Source: Cloeon dipterum
Taxonomy: Eukaryota; Arthropoda; Insecta; Ephemeroptera; Baetidae
Assembly (NCBI RefSeq): GCF_949628265.1
Contig: NC_088788.1
Location: 248,001-312,000, forward strand
Reading direction: 5' to 3'
DNA: 64,000 nucleotides
Below are positions 1-13,100 of the stretch, piece by piece (position 1 is the stretch's first letter; each line of letters begins with the position of its first letter). Position numbers and translations under genes: made by a program. Under the pieces are notes generated by a model, which saw only the letters and a list, made by a program, of their open reading frames with translations, was not told the origin of the DNA and did no database searches.

Positions 1-3000
1 TGATCAACCCAAAAAGCACTAATTTGTCGAGATTTCTTTGGCAATTTTTGATTGTATGTGAACCAAAATTTCAAGTTCAAGCCATTTAAGGCTTGACGAC
101 AGGGCAGAAAATTTACAAAATTTTGAAGGGCATTTTTTTCATTACCGCCCATTTCTACAATTGTTTTTGCCACGTTCAAGTATAGGAAAACCCAGCACTA
201 CATAAAAATTGGTTAAATTAAAAAAACAATACCTCCAACAAGAATCCCAGGCTAACGCAACCCTGTCCAAAATTTAATTTTAGTATCATTCGGTTCTTCA
301 TAAGTAGTCCAAAAACTAAATTAATACGGCAAAATTAAAAAACGCAACAGTCTCAGGTTAAAATTAAACCATCGCGCATCCACTTTTCAATGGCCAAAAC
401 GAGTCATTTTCATTTCTAGAAATGATATTGTGGTCAACTTGGAAAGATGTGTTTCTCTCTAAACTTTTTACCTGCACTTTTTTCGGCCATTTGCCGCATG
501 TATTTTAGTAAATATAAGTCGATGCATTTTATCATGTTTGTGGAAACCCTGGTTTGAAGCTGCATTTCTTTATTTTAGATAGATTGTGTTAATGCAGCGG
601 AGTAATAATAAGAGGTTCAGAAAGAAATTTTCACAGCTCTCGTAGTTGTTTCGAGTTTTGCGCCACCTAGTCGGGTAAACGACGCAATATTGAACGCTTT
701 TCAACATACATCTCACCTTTCAAGTTTCATCCATGAATAACTCAAATAATCTTACTTGTGACACAAAGAACGTACCGCACGCTCATACCGAACTCAAAGT
801 CAAATACTCTCCGCGCAACGCAGCACGACATTTTCCTTTTTATGCTCGCATATTATTTGCTGAAAAGCATTGCACGCAGGTTTATTAAATGATGGTAATA
901 ACGCGGTGAAATTCCCCCGATGTGGAAAGTTATGCGCAGAAAGAAAAGCGAATCAATGAAACACATCTAAGCAGGATCAGAGAGGAGGGGAGCAAATGAA
1001 TTTATTTCTAATGCTGCTGTGCGCTTCACGCTTTGCCGAATTCATGTTGTGATCTGAACCTTTGCCATTTGCTCCAATTCTGCTTATTTTTGCTACTGCA
1101 ACAAAATAAACCGGAGCGAAAATTGATAAAAGCGTGCAGGATGACAAAAAGTATTTTCACAACAGCGTCGGCGTTTGTTTATCTGGTCTCGTTCGCTCGC
1201 GCAGCCAGCCCGGCTTTCCATGATTTGCACCGTTTTATTAACGCTTTTTATTCTCGAGTAATCAGGCGGCCGGAGCTGGAGCACACACACGAAATAAATA
1301 CATCCGCAAGTCGAGTCCAAATCCCATTATCTTGCTTTGCGAGAATCAATTCTCTCTCTCTCTCTCTGTTTCTCCCTCTGCCGCTGATAAATGAATCCGC
1401 CGCAATAAAACGCGAGCTTGCCGAGGGATTCGATTATTTTCCGCTGGCTTAATCCTTTAATATTCGCGCGCGCGAGCGTTTTATTGATTTTGCCTACCAG
1501 CCGCGCAGCGCACGACCCAAATACCTAGGGCGTAAATAAATTACGACCTCTCTTACACTGTGTTGTACGCGACAAAACGTATGATATTCCGCCATCAATT
1601 TTTCTGCTTCGGACGCGCCGGCACATAAAACGAGAGGCTCGGCAAACAATGGCCATAAAAGCAGCCTGCACTGGCTTTTCCCGCCGATAATTAATTTATT
1701 ACGCTCCATGTCCGTATATTTCGCAACCATTTTTATTTTTCGGTGATAAAGCTCTTTATTTTGAGCATGATTTAAGCACATCAGGGGGTGAAACCCTTTT
1801 AAATTTCAAGCTAATGCAAGTTCAACTTTTCAATTTTTTGTGTAATTGTTTTCAACGAAATGCTCACCGATTTAAGTCGATCGGAGGAGCAAACATTCAC
1901 ATTATTATAGCGCGTGTTCCAATTTAGGCACAGACTCGCGCTAATTTATCTGCGCGTGACATGAAATTATTGCCAATTTCGAGCGAGCGGGTGCAATTGC
2001 CGACAAATAGAGCCGCAATCGCAAATAACAGTGGCATCGGCCGTAAATAGTGGCCCGTTCAGTCAACAAATCGCACACAGCGCGTCAAGTTTGCACTTTG
2101 CAAATCGCGGTAAATTAGACGCAGGCGGGCAGGTAACGAAGCCGGGCTTGTTGGCCGCATTCGGGCCGATTCTACACAATTTGGCGCGCGCAGCAGCAGG
2201 CCAGGCCGCAAGACGAATGGCTGCAAACTTGAAAGCCCCTTTGCCTGCGCCCATGATATTTCGCCGCTACCATGCAGCCGTGAATATTTGAACAGCAAAG
2301 TTGCACGCTCTTATTAATTAAGGGATTATTATTTGACGCGCGCGCATTAATATCAGTTTATCTTGCGAAATAAATGCAGTAGTCGGCAGATGAACGCGTC
2401 TGACAGGTCGCTAATTAAAACCTCGAGCACATGTACACCGACCGAACTTGGTGGTGCCGCGCTGAGACTTGGCAATAAATTTGCCGCCTCTCATCCCCAG
2501 CCTACTCTCTCGTGAGTGCGTGCGTGTGTTTCCGAGGGTGCATTTGGCCCGGCGCGCCGAAGATGGAGTTGAGCAAGAAGCATCTCGACGCCGCGGCCGC
2601 TGCCGCTGCCACGCCTGCTCGCCGCCAACAAAGGATGAGCGAAAAACGCTCCAGTCTCGCTGCAGACATGATTAAACACCCCTAATGTGTTACGTGCCCC
2701 GACATCACACTACGCCGCGCGCGCACAATCATATTTGCATATTCCGCCGATTCGAGAGATGTCTAGTATTTTTGGAACAGCAGGATTTCGCTCACAATCA
2801 GGATCCCTCTGCAAATGTTGTCCTTAATTTAAATTAATTGTATTCTGGTTAGGTATCTTTTCGATTGAAATTAAATGCAGGTTGCTCAGGATTTAGCGAG
2901 CTGTATTACGCCCTTTTAATGCATAGTGATATTTTTATACGGTCTTAGTTAGCAAAATCGATGAATAGAGATTTGATTTTTGCATTTTTTTTATAATAAG

Positions 3001-5290
3001 CTGAAATGTATTTACCTTCCTGTCCCGTCTGAGTGCTGCGGATATGGTTATGTCAAGTTTTTTTTCTTGCAATCTATTCTTGCTTAAAAAGAGGACGACT
3101 TCCATCCTATTTCACTACAAAAAATGCATACTTGCCAATCAATTACTCAAATGCCGGTGCATCCAAGAATATCTTGCAATGCTTTCCTCAAAATTCTGCA
3201 CGTATATTCTTTTTCTTTTGAGATTTTCCTGGAACGTGTAGCGAGTACGTTGGATGAATTGGCGGATGGACGTGGGTATGCAACCCGCGCCTTTTCACTG
3301 ATCTGCGGCACAGCATCATCTGGTTCCGTGCAAGATTTTCCTTATTGTTAGTGTGTTTTGTGTGGTTTTTCCCTTTGGTATCCGCAAGCTCCTTAGCTCT
3401 CTGGAATCCCGCGATTTCTAGAGTTATTATAGGAATTCGCGCAAAAACAAACGCATACCAAGAAAACTGATTTTAACGAAGGCTTTGTATATTAAACAAG
3501 TAGCGCCTCGTCTGAAGTGCTGTTTCTCCTGTTCAACTTGCGGCATCATTTGGTTTAAAAATAAATTTCAAAGTGGGAAGGCGTTGCCTCTTAGACCCAT
3601 TCTTATCACTCACACAACGTGGAAATACAGAGAGCAGACCAACAAAAGCTAAAAGTGAGTGCTCCATCTGCGCGTCTCTCCCTTGCGTACATTTAATAAA
3701 AAAGTGTCATACAACCCAACGGGCGCGGAGGCGGTCGCTTCGAAGAATTAAGTTTCTTTTTGCAGCAAAAATAGCGCTCCCGCAAATTAATTTTTTTTCT
3801 CTTACCGTCCTCATTCCAGTTGAATACGTTTAAGAAAGAAAAGCTGTGCTCGTTGGAATAAAAAGCAGTTGCAGCAGCCTGGTCATTTGTCTCTGGCAGT
3901 TTATATATTATTATATTATTTGAAATCGCGCGCGAGCACCGCGACTCGTGAGAGATGCACACGACGCCGAGCAGATGTTGCACTCGCGCTAAGGACGCGC
4001 TTCATTTGCAATGCAAACCAGCCGAGCCGAGCCGCGCCGCGCCGCGCGCTCACCGAGCAAATCTTGTATGATCCGTCCTCTTAAAAAGTTTCTTCAAGCT
4101 CTGCAGATTATTTGCACCAGCCTGTTAGCCTGCATGCTTGAAAACGCATTCAAATTGCAAACTTTCCTGATCTACTAATGACTCTTGAACCCTTAAGCGT
4201 GTTATTTCTATCTAGGCTACATGCCGAGTGATGAATTATTTAACTGTGGCTTGAATTTAAATTTAATAGTTGACTCATTAAATTTATTCGAATTTCTTAC
4301 TTGACTAAATAAAAAAATCGCGTATTTGTATATTTCCAGGGTTGATGGGTGGTAGCACACTGATACACATATTTACTTATTTTTTAATATCACGTAGAAA
4401 AATAAAACTAAATTAAAGCGATCCGGAGAAGCAGGGCAGTGGGATTATTTCATGTTAGGGGCGGCAAAACCCCGAATGGCCTGTTTAGCAACCGAAATAT
4501 GCTGCGAGCAAGAGATGAGATTGCACGAACCTGTGGTTAATTTCACGGGGGATAAGCCAGGCTAGAGGGCATCCACACTTGAGGGGGCAGCCGAATAAAT
4601 AATTACTCGGCGGCTAACGCGTAAGGCGCGGTGTTACAATTACACCTTGGACCTTCGCTCACTCAGAGGCGCGAGAGGAAAAGGGACGCAGCTGGTGTGC
4701 AGTGCAGTGCAGGGGGCGTGCGAGCAAACTAAAGCAAACAAAGCCATCTCCGCTCTCTGCCGGCCTCAAGCAGTTTAACTTCTTGTGTCGCTAAACAAAC
4801 GCGGCGCGCGTGCGAAAGGGAATCGCTAATTCGCACCGGCGCTACTAATTGTGTGCACGAGTGTCGCGCCTCGCTTCCGCTCTCTCGCAATTGCAGCGAT
4901 TTTGGAAAGAGCAGCTGCCGGCCAGCCTCCTTTAATCCCATTTTATTCGCCCGAGGCGCGAGCGCTGCCGAGCCGAGCCCAAACTTTGCCAAACTGCTCT
5001 GGGACGCATCCTACGAGTTTCTCAAAGTAAGTGAAAGTAAAGTTTAGTGGGTCATCAAGTGCATCGTGGATCCGGGCAACCCTTGCGTGCACTTCAAAGT
5101 AGGCTCAAATTGCGCGTATAAAATTATTTTGCCGCACCCGCTTGCAGCCGGATTATTGTTTGCCTGCTGCGCCCCCGTTTCCCCAGGCCGACGCATTATC
5201 TTGAGACTGCAACTGTACAAAAAAGTGAAGCAAATACATATGGACGGAATTTTCAGTGTATATCATTTTAGCATATCCTAGTTTTCTTAT

Positions 5291-5293
<3 letters not shown>

Positions 5294-5336
<43 letters not shown>
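5294..5336. repeat. (AT)n microsatellite
   Basis: About 43 bases of uninterrupted alternating A and T in non-coding DNA. Confidence 0.95.
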
Positions 5337-5339
<3 letters not shown>

Positions 5340-5410
5340 TTTTTAACCATCAATATTTATCTGGGGAGCTATTAAAATCACTGGCTGAAATTGTTAGCAT
5401 TATTTTTTCA

Positions 5411-5439
5411 AGCTACATTTTCCCAGGAAAAATGTAGCT
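5411..5439. repeat. Short perfect hairpin
   Basis: AGCTACATTTT is followed, after a short CCCAGG-type spacer, by its reverse complement AAAATGTAGCT. It lies in non-coding sequence. It could be a chance stem or the remnant of a tiny foldback; no function is implied. Confidence 0.6.
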
Positions 5440-7929
5440 AATTGGTATAATCGATGGAATGTGTTTTACATGAATTTGTCACGGCCATTTGGAAGGCTAG
5501 CAAACAAATTACAGCTGTTTCCACCGAGATGGAGATTAATTATCTGATCACTCTGTGATTTGGAATTTCGAGGTGCGGCACGCGTGTGTTTCGATGCAAT
5601 CTCGCGGCGGGCGGCACAAGGGTCCACGCTCTCTCGTTTGCATATCTCGCGTATTATGCTAATGCGTGGGTCCGAGCATTAGAGTAAAATGCTTGTATTC
5701 AAATGACATACGCGTTTATATTAATTCAGCGGCTGACATGCTTTTCGGCAATTATCGTGTGTCATTTCGCTTGTTGGCTCGTCGTCGTGCCGCGCACATT
5801 TAATGGCCGATCGATCGGCGGTGCGCACTGCTGAGTGTCTTTTAAAATTTTCCCCCGGGGTGGGACGCACGGCAAGTCGGAGGCGAAGATGATTGCTGTA
5901 ATAACGTGGCCGGTGAGTCGCCTAATTTTATTGCTGCGGCCTGCAATTCGGAACAGATAAATATGTAAACAAGGCTGGCTGCGATGAAAATCCACCTTGC
6001 TTTTTTATTCCCCGGTGCGATCGGTTGCGCAATATCAAATTCAATTCGGTGACAACAAGCCCGGGCACCAATTTGCAATTAACGAGCGCGCGCCTATTTT
6101 TTCAGCGCGGCAGTTAACGCGTCCGCCCGCCCGCCCGCCCTTTTGTGCAATATACGTGCTCGCGCGCGCGAGAGCGGTCATAAAGCGGGGCAAATCCATT
6201 GACAAAAACCGCATAACGCATTCATCCAACAGCTTTCGGCTATAAAATGCTCTCATCAGGCAGGCAGGCCTGTCTGGATTTTACTGCCGTGCGAGCGCGT
6301 CCTCGCTGCACGCGAAAATATGATGTGCAGTATAGTATCGCCAAGTTTTTACTGCCCCGCTAGCAAGTAATTAGGCACAAACACGGCGTAATTGTCTCTC
6401 TCTCCGCGAGGGCACGAGTTCGTTAGGCGCAAATTTAAATTTGAAAAATAAAAAAGCTCGCTAATTCGCGCGGCAGTTAATTTGGGGGCGGCGGGCGATG
6501 AATTACGGCCAGTCGGCGGCGGCGTAATAAAAGAATTTATTATATTGCTCGCGGCTGGCACGCGAGCGAGCGAAGGGGCGAAAGGGTTGTGCAGGTGGCC
6601 GGCCGGCCTGCGGAGCAGAGCAGAGCAAAGGAGATGAAAAAGTTGCCAACACCGTCACACGCGACACTTGGCCTTGCTCCAGCGCTGGAAGCTGGAAGCT
6701 GCGTTCGCACAGACGAAACCCGATGATAAATCACCGCTCGAAATTAAACTTTTGCACGAGAGCCAGAAAGTGAGTCGCTTTTTCGGCCCACCGCAGCAAA
6801 TGCAATTTTTCCCGCAGATTTCAGATACGAGTGCGTGCTGGCGGATGGCGGATGCGCGACCCTATCCGAGGCAACACCGCCCACCACGCTGATAATTTAT
6901 CGGCATCTCCTTTCTTGCATATCATTAAAGATTTCCATTCCAATTTTTTTCCAGCAAAGTTTTCCCCGCGTGCGGGATAAGAGTTAGAACGCTTTGGGCT
7001 AGGATTCATCTTAATACAATTTCAACGATCGAATGGTACATTTCCCGCGAGATCGAGCGAATTTTTGGCGGAAAATGCTCCAAGCAGCAGCAAAGTGTCG
7101 GGATTTTTTTTTAATTACTTCTCGGTTAGATTTTGATAATATTTACTTGCTCTTCCGATTATTATAGAGCTATCAGCAAAAAAACTTGGAGGTAACTAAA
7201 AAACGTACATGTATATGGAAAGCCAAGAGAAATATTGAACGAGGTTTAACTCACGTAAATTGAATGATAAAATTGTTAATTTCACTTCAACATTGATCAA
7301 GAACCTGTCACAATTTATATCTGGTCATTGGAGCTAAAATGTGGTAAACATAAACAGACCAGAAAAACGGAATTCTTGTATACTCTTTACTCTTCTGCTG
7401 CTCCCAATCTATACATTTTCCGCCAAAAAGGTAAATACAACTTCCAGTTTTTCCTCGTTTCAGACGTTAAATCCTTTTTTAGGCCTCGTTGAATTTGATT
7501 ATATGGTATAAAAGGGCAAGAGCCATCCATTTTTTGTGGTTTGCCTGCCACTTGCCACGCTCCAACCTCAACACGATACCCGGAAAATGTGAGTGTTTCC
7601 GTGACTTTTTCAAATTAAGGGTTTTTTATTCACATGATCGCGTTAGTACGTGAACTAAAAATCGTATAGAAGTGTAAAACCTCTACCTCACTTTCTCAGC
7701 TCTCCATTGTTGGAATTATTTAATGTAAGTTCTCATAAAAATACGGCGTCTCGTGCACTTTTTCGCACTTCTGCGTGGGCAAATGATGCATTTACCCGTG
7801 CAGACATGTCTAATGGTAAATTGGCGTGTAGCGAGAGGAAGATAAAGCAACATTTAAATGTATCGCATCGTCAGTTTGTTACGGCGTGTGTGGATGTAAA
7901 TTCAAATAGAGCGGTTGTTTTGTTTGCAG

Positions 7930-8117
7930 ACGCTGAGCACCAGAACGTGATCCGGCACAGAAACGGCCGGAGTCTGCGGACGGGCGACGCCAACCAGCTG
8001 AGTCCGTCGGGAGTGCAGCCGGCCATATTCGGCACGGAGAACTCGAGCGTTGTCATCGCCAGCATCGGCAGCACCACCGTCTTGCCGTGCACCGTCAAAA
8101 AGTTTGGAAATGGAGTG
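7930..8117 (+). CDS. Dpr exon a: linker and first strands of Ig1
   Basis: Acceptor TTTGCAG ends at 7929; donor GTAAGT starts at 8118. The 188 bases begin with two bases completing a codon, so an upstream coding exon is required. The translation includes AIFGTENSSVVIASIGS and then LPCTVKKFGNGV, which carries the first Ig1 cysteine. The open frame runs on leftward past the acceptor, but that part has no Ig resemblance. Confidence 0.88.
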
Positions 8118-10148
8118 GTAAGTCGCAAACACACACACTTTAATTAAAGCCCTGCCGCCCACCCGCTGATAACTTTGAGCGCGAGACGAAACCGCAAATT
8201 ATTTGCACAGCCGCCGCTCTGCAAGTAAATTAAACTCGCGGCCCGCGTCGCAAAAATGTGAAGCTCGGAAACACTTGAAATGGAATGAACTGCCTTATTC
8301 GGGCTAAACAAAAAACAGTAATACAAGAACTCGACACCTCTGACGCGGGGATCAAGCAAGCTCAGCGGTTGCTCACTCAATTTTGCGATACCGCATCCAT
8401 CTCGACGCGCGAGACACATCTTTGACAGTTTTGTCGGATGCTGTGCGCGTTGATCACCGCCCTCGCGCGCACACACGCAACAGCCCATTCTCTCGCTCTC
8501 TCTTCCTCGAGTCGGCCGGCTAGTCCCCGGGATACAATTTCGCTTGTCATGTTGCCTTCGTTTCGCCCGCTACTTTTCTCACGCGCGCACGCAGGCGGCA
8601 GCAGCAACACTTCTTGCGGCTGTCAAGCAGTGTAGCCCCGGCCGTCGCTATTTTATATAATATGTACGTTGTGCGCCCGCCGCGCAAGGTGCTCGCTTGT
8701 CTCGCACTCGGAGATACAGCCAGTTCGCGAAACTTGCGGCCAGATGCTCCGTGCCCACTAAATCATCTCCGCGTCTTCTCACGTGCCGCCGACCTTTAAC
8801 TTTCGAGTTGAGTGAAAATCTGATGGTTTTTTCTTTGAGAAACAGAAGATAATTTTGGCATTTCATTTATGCCTTTTGGCCGAATTTATCAGCTATTGGC
8901 GAAGGTTTTAAAAAGTCTAATGTCCATAAAATTTAAAGAAAAATCAGTAAAGCAAACGTTTTTTTCAATTTGTGCAATTTTTAAATAGTGCGGCAGAAAA
9001 GAAAATTCTCATTATTTTGTGTTTTTTTAACCATAAAAGTTGGTTTCAGATATTAAGCTGAAATTAATAAGGAACAAATTGACTTTGTCTGAATTTTATT
9101 TCAAATCCTCAAGTGATTTTTTAAATAGAATAGACTTAAGAAAAGAGTGCAGATTTATTAAAATGTTAACAAATGAAAGAAAGCCACAGAGGAGTCGGTC
9201 TACTGTCCGCTATAAAATATTAACTATGTAATTTTCTAGATATTTTAAAATGTGCAGCTAAGCATAATAATTTTTAACCTCAGCCAATCCTCAGTTTTTG
9301 CAAATTTTCTCATTGTTCTCTTATTTTCTCACAGGGTTTTTGATACTTTGTTTGAAACTTTTACAAAAATTGGATCAAAACCTATTGTATTATGCTTTAA
9401 AAGACCTTCACGGACTGTTATAACTAAATTAATAAGGTTGTATCAATTTTTATGAAAGACATCCACGCCGGAACGCACGACGCGTGTCACTTTTCAACAG
9501 GTTCACACACACATTGGGCTGCGCTCTCCATTCTCCATTCTGCGAGAGCAAAAGCGTCGAGAAGGCAGTTTGCGGAGGGAGAGAGAGAGCGAGTTAACTA
9601 GCGAGAGTACTTCTCGCACTAATTCTCGGGAAAAGGGAAGCCGGCGGGAGGGCGTTTAGCGGAAAGATTCCCATCCGCCCGCCGCACTCATGCCGGCGTC
9701 AAGTTTAATTTTATTTGCGCGCCAAGTGGTTGGCTGGCTGGTTGGCCGACCGGCCGGCCGGGGGCCAAGTGACGGAAGGCCATGCAGCCAGCTTCTTCTC
9801 CTAGCTGCGCGGTTAATTTAACTGCTCTAATTCAAATTTACTGCCGTGCGCGCAAAGTTTAGTCGGCGGTGCAGCTACTTGTCCTTGTTGCTAATTTAAA
9901 ATGGGCTAACCTCACAAACAGATGCAGCCGCGCGGCGCGCGGTGAGCCAAAGCGGAAAAGGCCTGCCAGCGAGCGAATTACGATCGTGCTCTCTCTCTCT
10001 CCCACGCAGCACCTCTCACTTTGGCCGCTGTTGTTCTTTGCCTCCTAATTTGCATGGCAAAGCATCTGGGCCGGGCTGCGGATGCCGAGGCACCAGGCGT
10101 AGCGTAGCGTAGCGAACATCTCGTGTTTATTGTCACCCGGCGCCACAC

Positions 10149-10195
<47 letters not shown>

Positions 10196-13100
10196 ATGGA
10201 AATGCCGCCGCTAGGTGAGGGGAACGAGCCAATTACGCTGGCTGTCGGAAATCAAACAAGTGCGCGCTGCTTTTTTGCAATCTCCATTTTGGCCCCAGAT
10301 GGCCGATCCTTGTTTTGTTTTTCCTTTGCTGGGAAACAACGCACCCCGTGAATGCCACTTGGGGTGTAACAAAGGCTTGTTTGACGCCGCGCTATCGAAC
10401 CAGCGAAAAAAGGTGCGCGCATGCAAATTAACTGCTAAATTAGAATTCCTTGTCGCGCTGAAAGCGAAATTCCGACCTCTCGAACGAGCTTGTGATTATG
10501 CACACGTTGCCTGTTTCGACTTCCCGACCGGAGCGGTGCTTCTGGCTGGTTTTTGGAAGTGCATAAAGCTGATTGTGAATTGCAGCACGTTTTCAACACG
10601 CCATAAGTCTCAAGAACCGCAGTTGGAGTTATGCCTTGCACCTTGCATGCACCGCATTCTCCAGACTCGTAGGAATTTCATTTGTTATGCTCTGCGTTAT
10701 ATTAAATTCAAAATCTAATTTTGATTCAACGCAAAATTCAACGTAAAATATCAAGGCTCTTTTTCGTGACAGTTACCTTTTTTCCCTAGCGAGATATTGC
10801 AAAACTTTATAAGTTTATAACGAGTTTTGGCTCAAAACCGAAAGTCTAATCCAAAATCGATAAAAATTAATTTCAATAAATTGGAGAATTTCTCTCGTTT
10901 CTAAACTTTTTCTTAGCACTTAACAATAATTAAGATGTTATCAAGTAACGTCCCACCTCGACATGATCACTATTAAATTTCTCTAAAGATCTTCCTAAGA
11001 TCAAAATATTTATTGATCAAACTTTGCTCATTACCATTATTTATTTTTTTGTTAAAAAAATATTAAAATAAAAACAAGACATGATGGAATAACGAAAAAC
11101 TGTAAGGCCAGCTTGTTATCAATATCGATTGGAAAATAGAAACTACTAAAATGGTTAATCTAAATAATTGGAACCGACTTTTTATGATAAATGAATCACC
11201 TGGAAATGTAATTTTTGTAGCAAAATGTTACTTGCTGCGCACCGACGATGTAAACGATTTCTTACGTTCTGATGTGTTTTATCAGGTTTTCCAAGCAATG
11301 AAAAAGAAGTTTTTTTTATGTGTAGCTCGAATGTCTAAATGTAAATGAGACGCACGGAAAAATGTCGATCATCTTAAATTTCCAACCCCCGTGAAAACCA
11401 CGGCGAGCGTGTTTGCTGAGTGCATTATAACTGCCAACAAAATAGACTCCCTTCTAATTTTGGTTGACAGTTAGAAAATTGGTTCGATTTCTTGGTAATT
11501 TGACAGTGAAAATCTTAAGAACAACTCGGGAAGAGTCTGCGTCTTCCAACGTGAACGTCAGCATGGTTCACATTTTCTTATCAAAAATTGTGCCGAATTG
11601 TTATTCCCTCGTTAAAAGTTGGATAACAACGCCCCCGGCCCGGCGGTGTTAGATTGTGCCTCCGTGCATTTTCGAGTCTGTGGTCGCGCTCTCATTATCG
11701 AGGAAAACCGCAGTGCTTACTCTCGGTGATGCGCTCGCAGCCAAAGTTTGAACTGCGTAAACAAAAACGCGCGCGCTAGCTCTTGATTAGCAGGAGAATT
11801 GGGTCTTCCGCTCGAGAGGCAAATTTATTAGCGCCTCGCCAGGAAATATCGCAGCTCCGAAGGCACGTGCTAATTTGAATTTAGGGCCAAACTTTGTCGA
11901 AACAGCGCGGAGAAGCGGGGCCAGGCTTGGAGCATAGAGCCAGCAGAGGCAGAGGCAGGCGTCTGGGGCCCGTCGCGTCGAGCAGCAGCCGGCAAGACTT
12001 TATTTGCACTCGCGTGCAGCCCAAGATATTGATGGCACCTCGTGGGGGCTATCAACAACATGAACCGCCACTCGGTGACATTTACTGATCGTTAATCATC
12101 TTCCCCCGGCATTATCACACGCCGAGTCGACCATGCTCCACGCTTTCTGCGCGCCACACGCAGAAATTTTGGACGTTTTATCGCCGATAAAGCAGCTATA
12201 CAAATGGCCTGCTGATTGAATTACAAAAGCACTATCAACGAGACACAAATTTCAGACTCTGCATGAGTTTTTTTTTAAAGGCGTCGATTGTGAAGCCAAT
12301 TTGAGTTTATTCGTGAATGTATTTAATTAGTTCACCATCGCGACAGCGAACACGAATCCAACGAGATCGAGTTACTTGTTTTAAAAAGATCAAATTTCAT
12401 TGGGACAAAAAGGGGTATCTTTCGAGAGAATTTTATTTATTTTCTGCATACGCAACTGTGACACCGATGAATTGCGATTTGGACCTCAATTTTCTATGCT
12501 CTGAATCGGCCTCAGCGATGAACTAATTGCATCAAGAGTTTCCCGAATTGGAAACCAATCTTCCAGGATGAAAGGCAGGAATTAAATTGTAAAAAGAGGA
12601 TAGTTGGCTCAGCACAAAATAAAATCCGGGCAATCGCAGAATTTTGTGACCCGAATCCCGATCGGAAATCCACTTTGGCCGCGGCCCCATGCAGATTTAT
12701 TCAGCCGAAATTAAGTTGCGTTCGGATCGAGCCAAAGATACGGACGGCTTCTTTATTAGCCCGCCGGAGAAAAGGTAAATCCAATTTTGAATAGCCCTTT
12801 TCCGCCAAGGGGCTGCTGCCACTTGTTTTGCGCATCGAGCAGCAGCAGCAGCAGAGCGGCGTCTGCAGACACGTAGGTTTCTGGTGTGCTCGGAAAATCC
12901 CACGGGCCGAACGCATCGGGGCTGATTGATGAGATCCCACCGCCAGATTGCGCCCGGGCCCTTCTTTATTCACCCCTTTTTCCCCGAGAAATATGTGCTC
13001 ACCGGTTGGCAGGCTGGCAGTCAGGCAACCGACGCACGCAGACACGACGACTTATTTACAGCTTGCGACACAAATATGCAAATTTATCTCCGTTACGCAA

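Larger units (their letters stand above)
1..7929. other. Non-coding DNA upstream of the first visible Dpr exon (probably intron)
   Basis: No exon that I can support lies here. The first recognised Dpr exon starts in mid-codon at 7930, so an earlier coding exon must exist. Either this stretch is intron and that exon lies off the left edge, or the exon is short and I missed it. CpG-rich and AT-rich blocks alternate. A GC-rich block at about 4640-5030 ends in a strong donor-like AAAGTAAGT near 5025 and could be an untranslated exon, but nothing confirms it. An (AT)n tract lies at 5294-5336 and a small perfect hairpin at 5411-5439. Short open frames are present in many places; none shows homology, splice context or composition of a real gene. 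Confidence 0.5.

Noticed and set aside
7507-7589. TATAAAA followed by an ATG that abuts a GTGAGT donor, resembling a short-first-exon gene
   Set aside because: The ATG is split by the donor, the next acceptor (near 7699) does not restore a start, and no coding exon follows in any frame.
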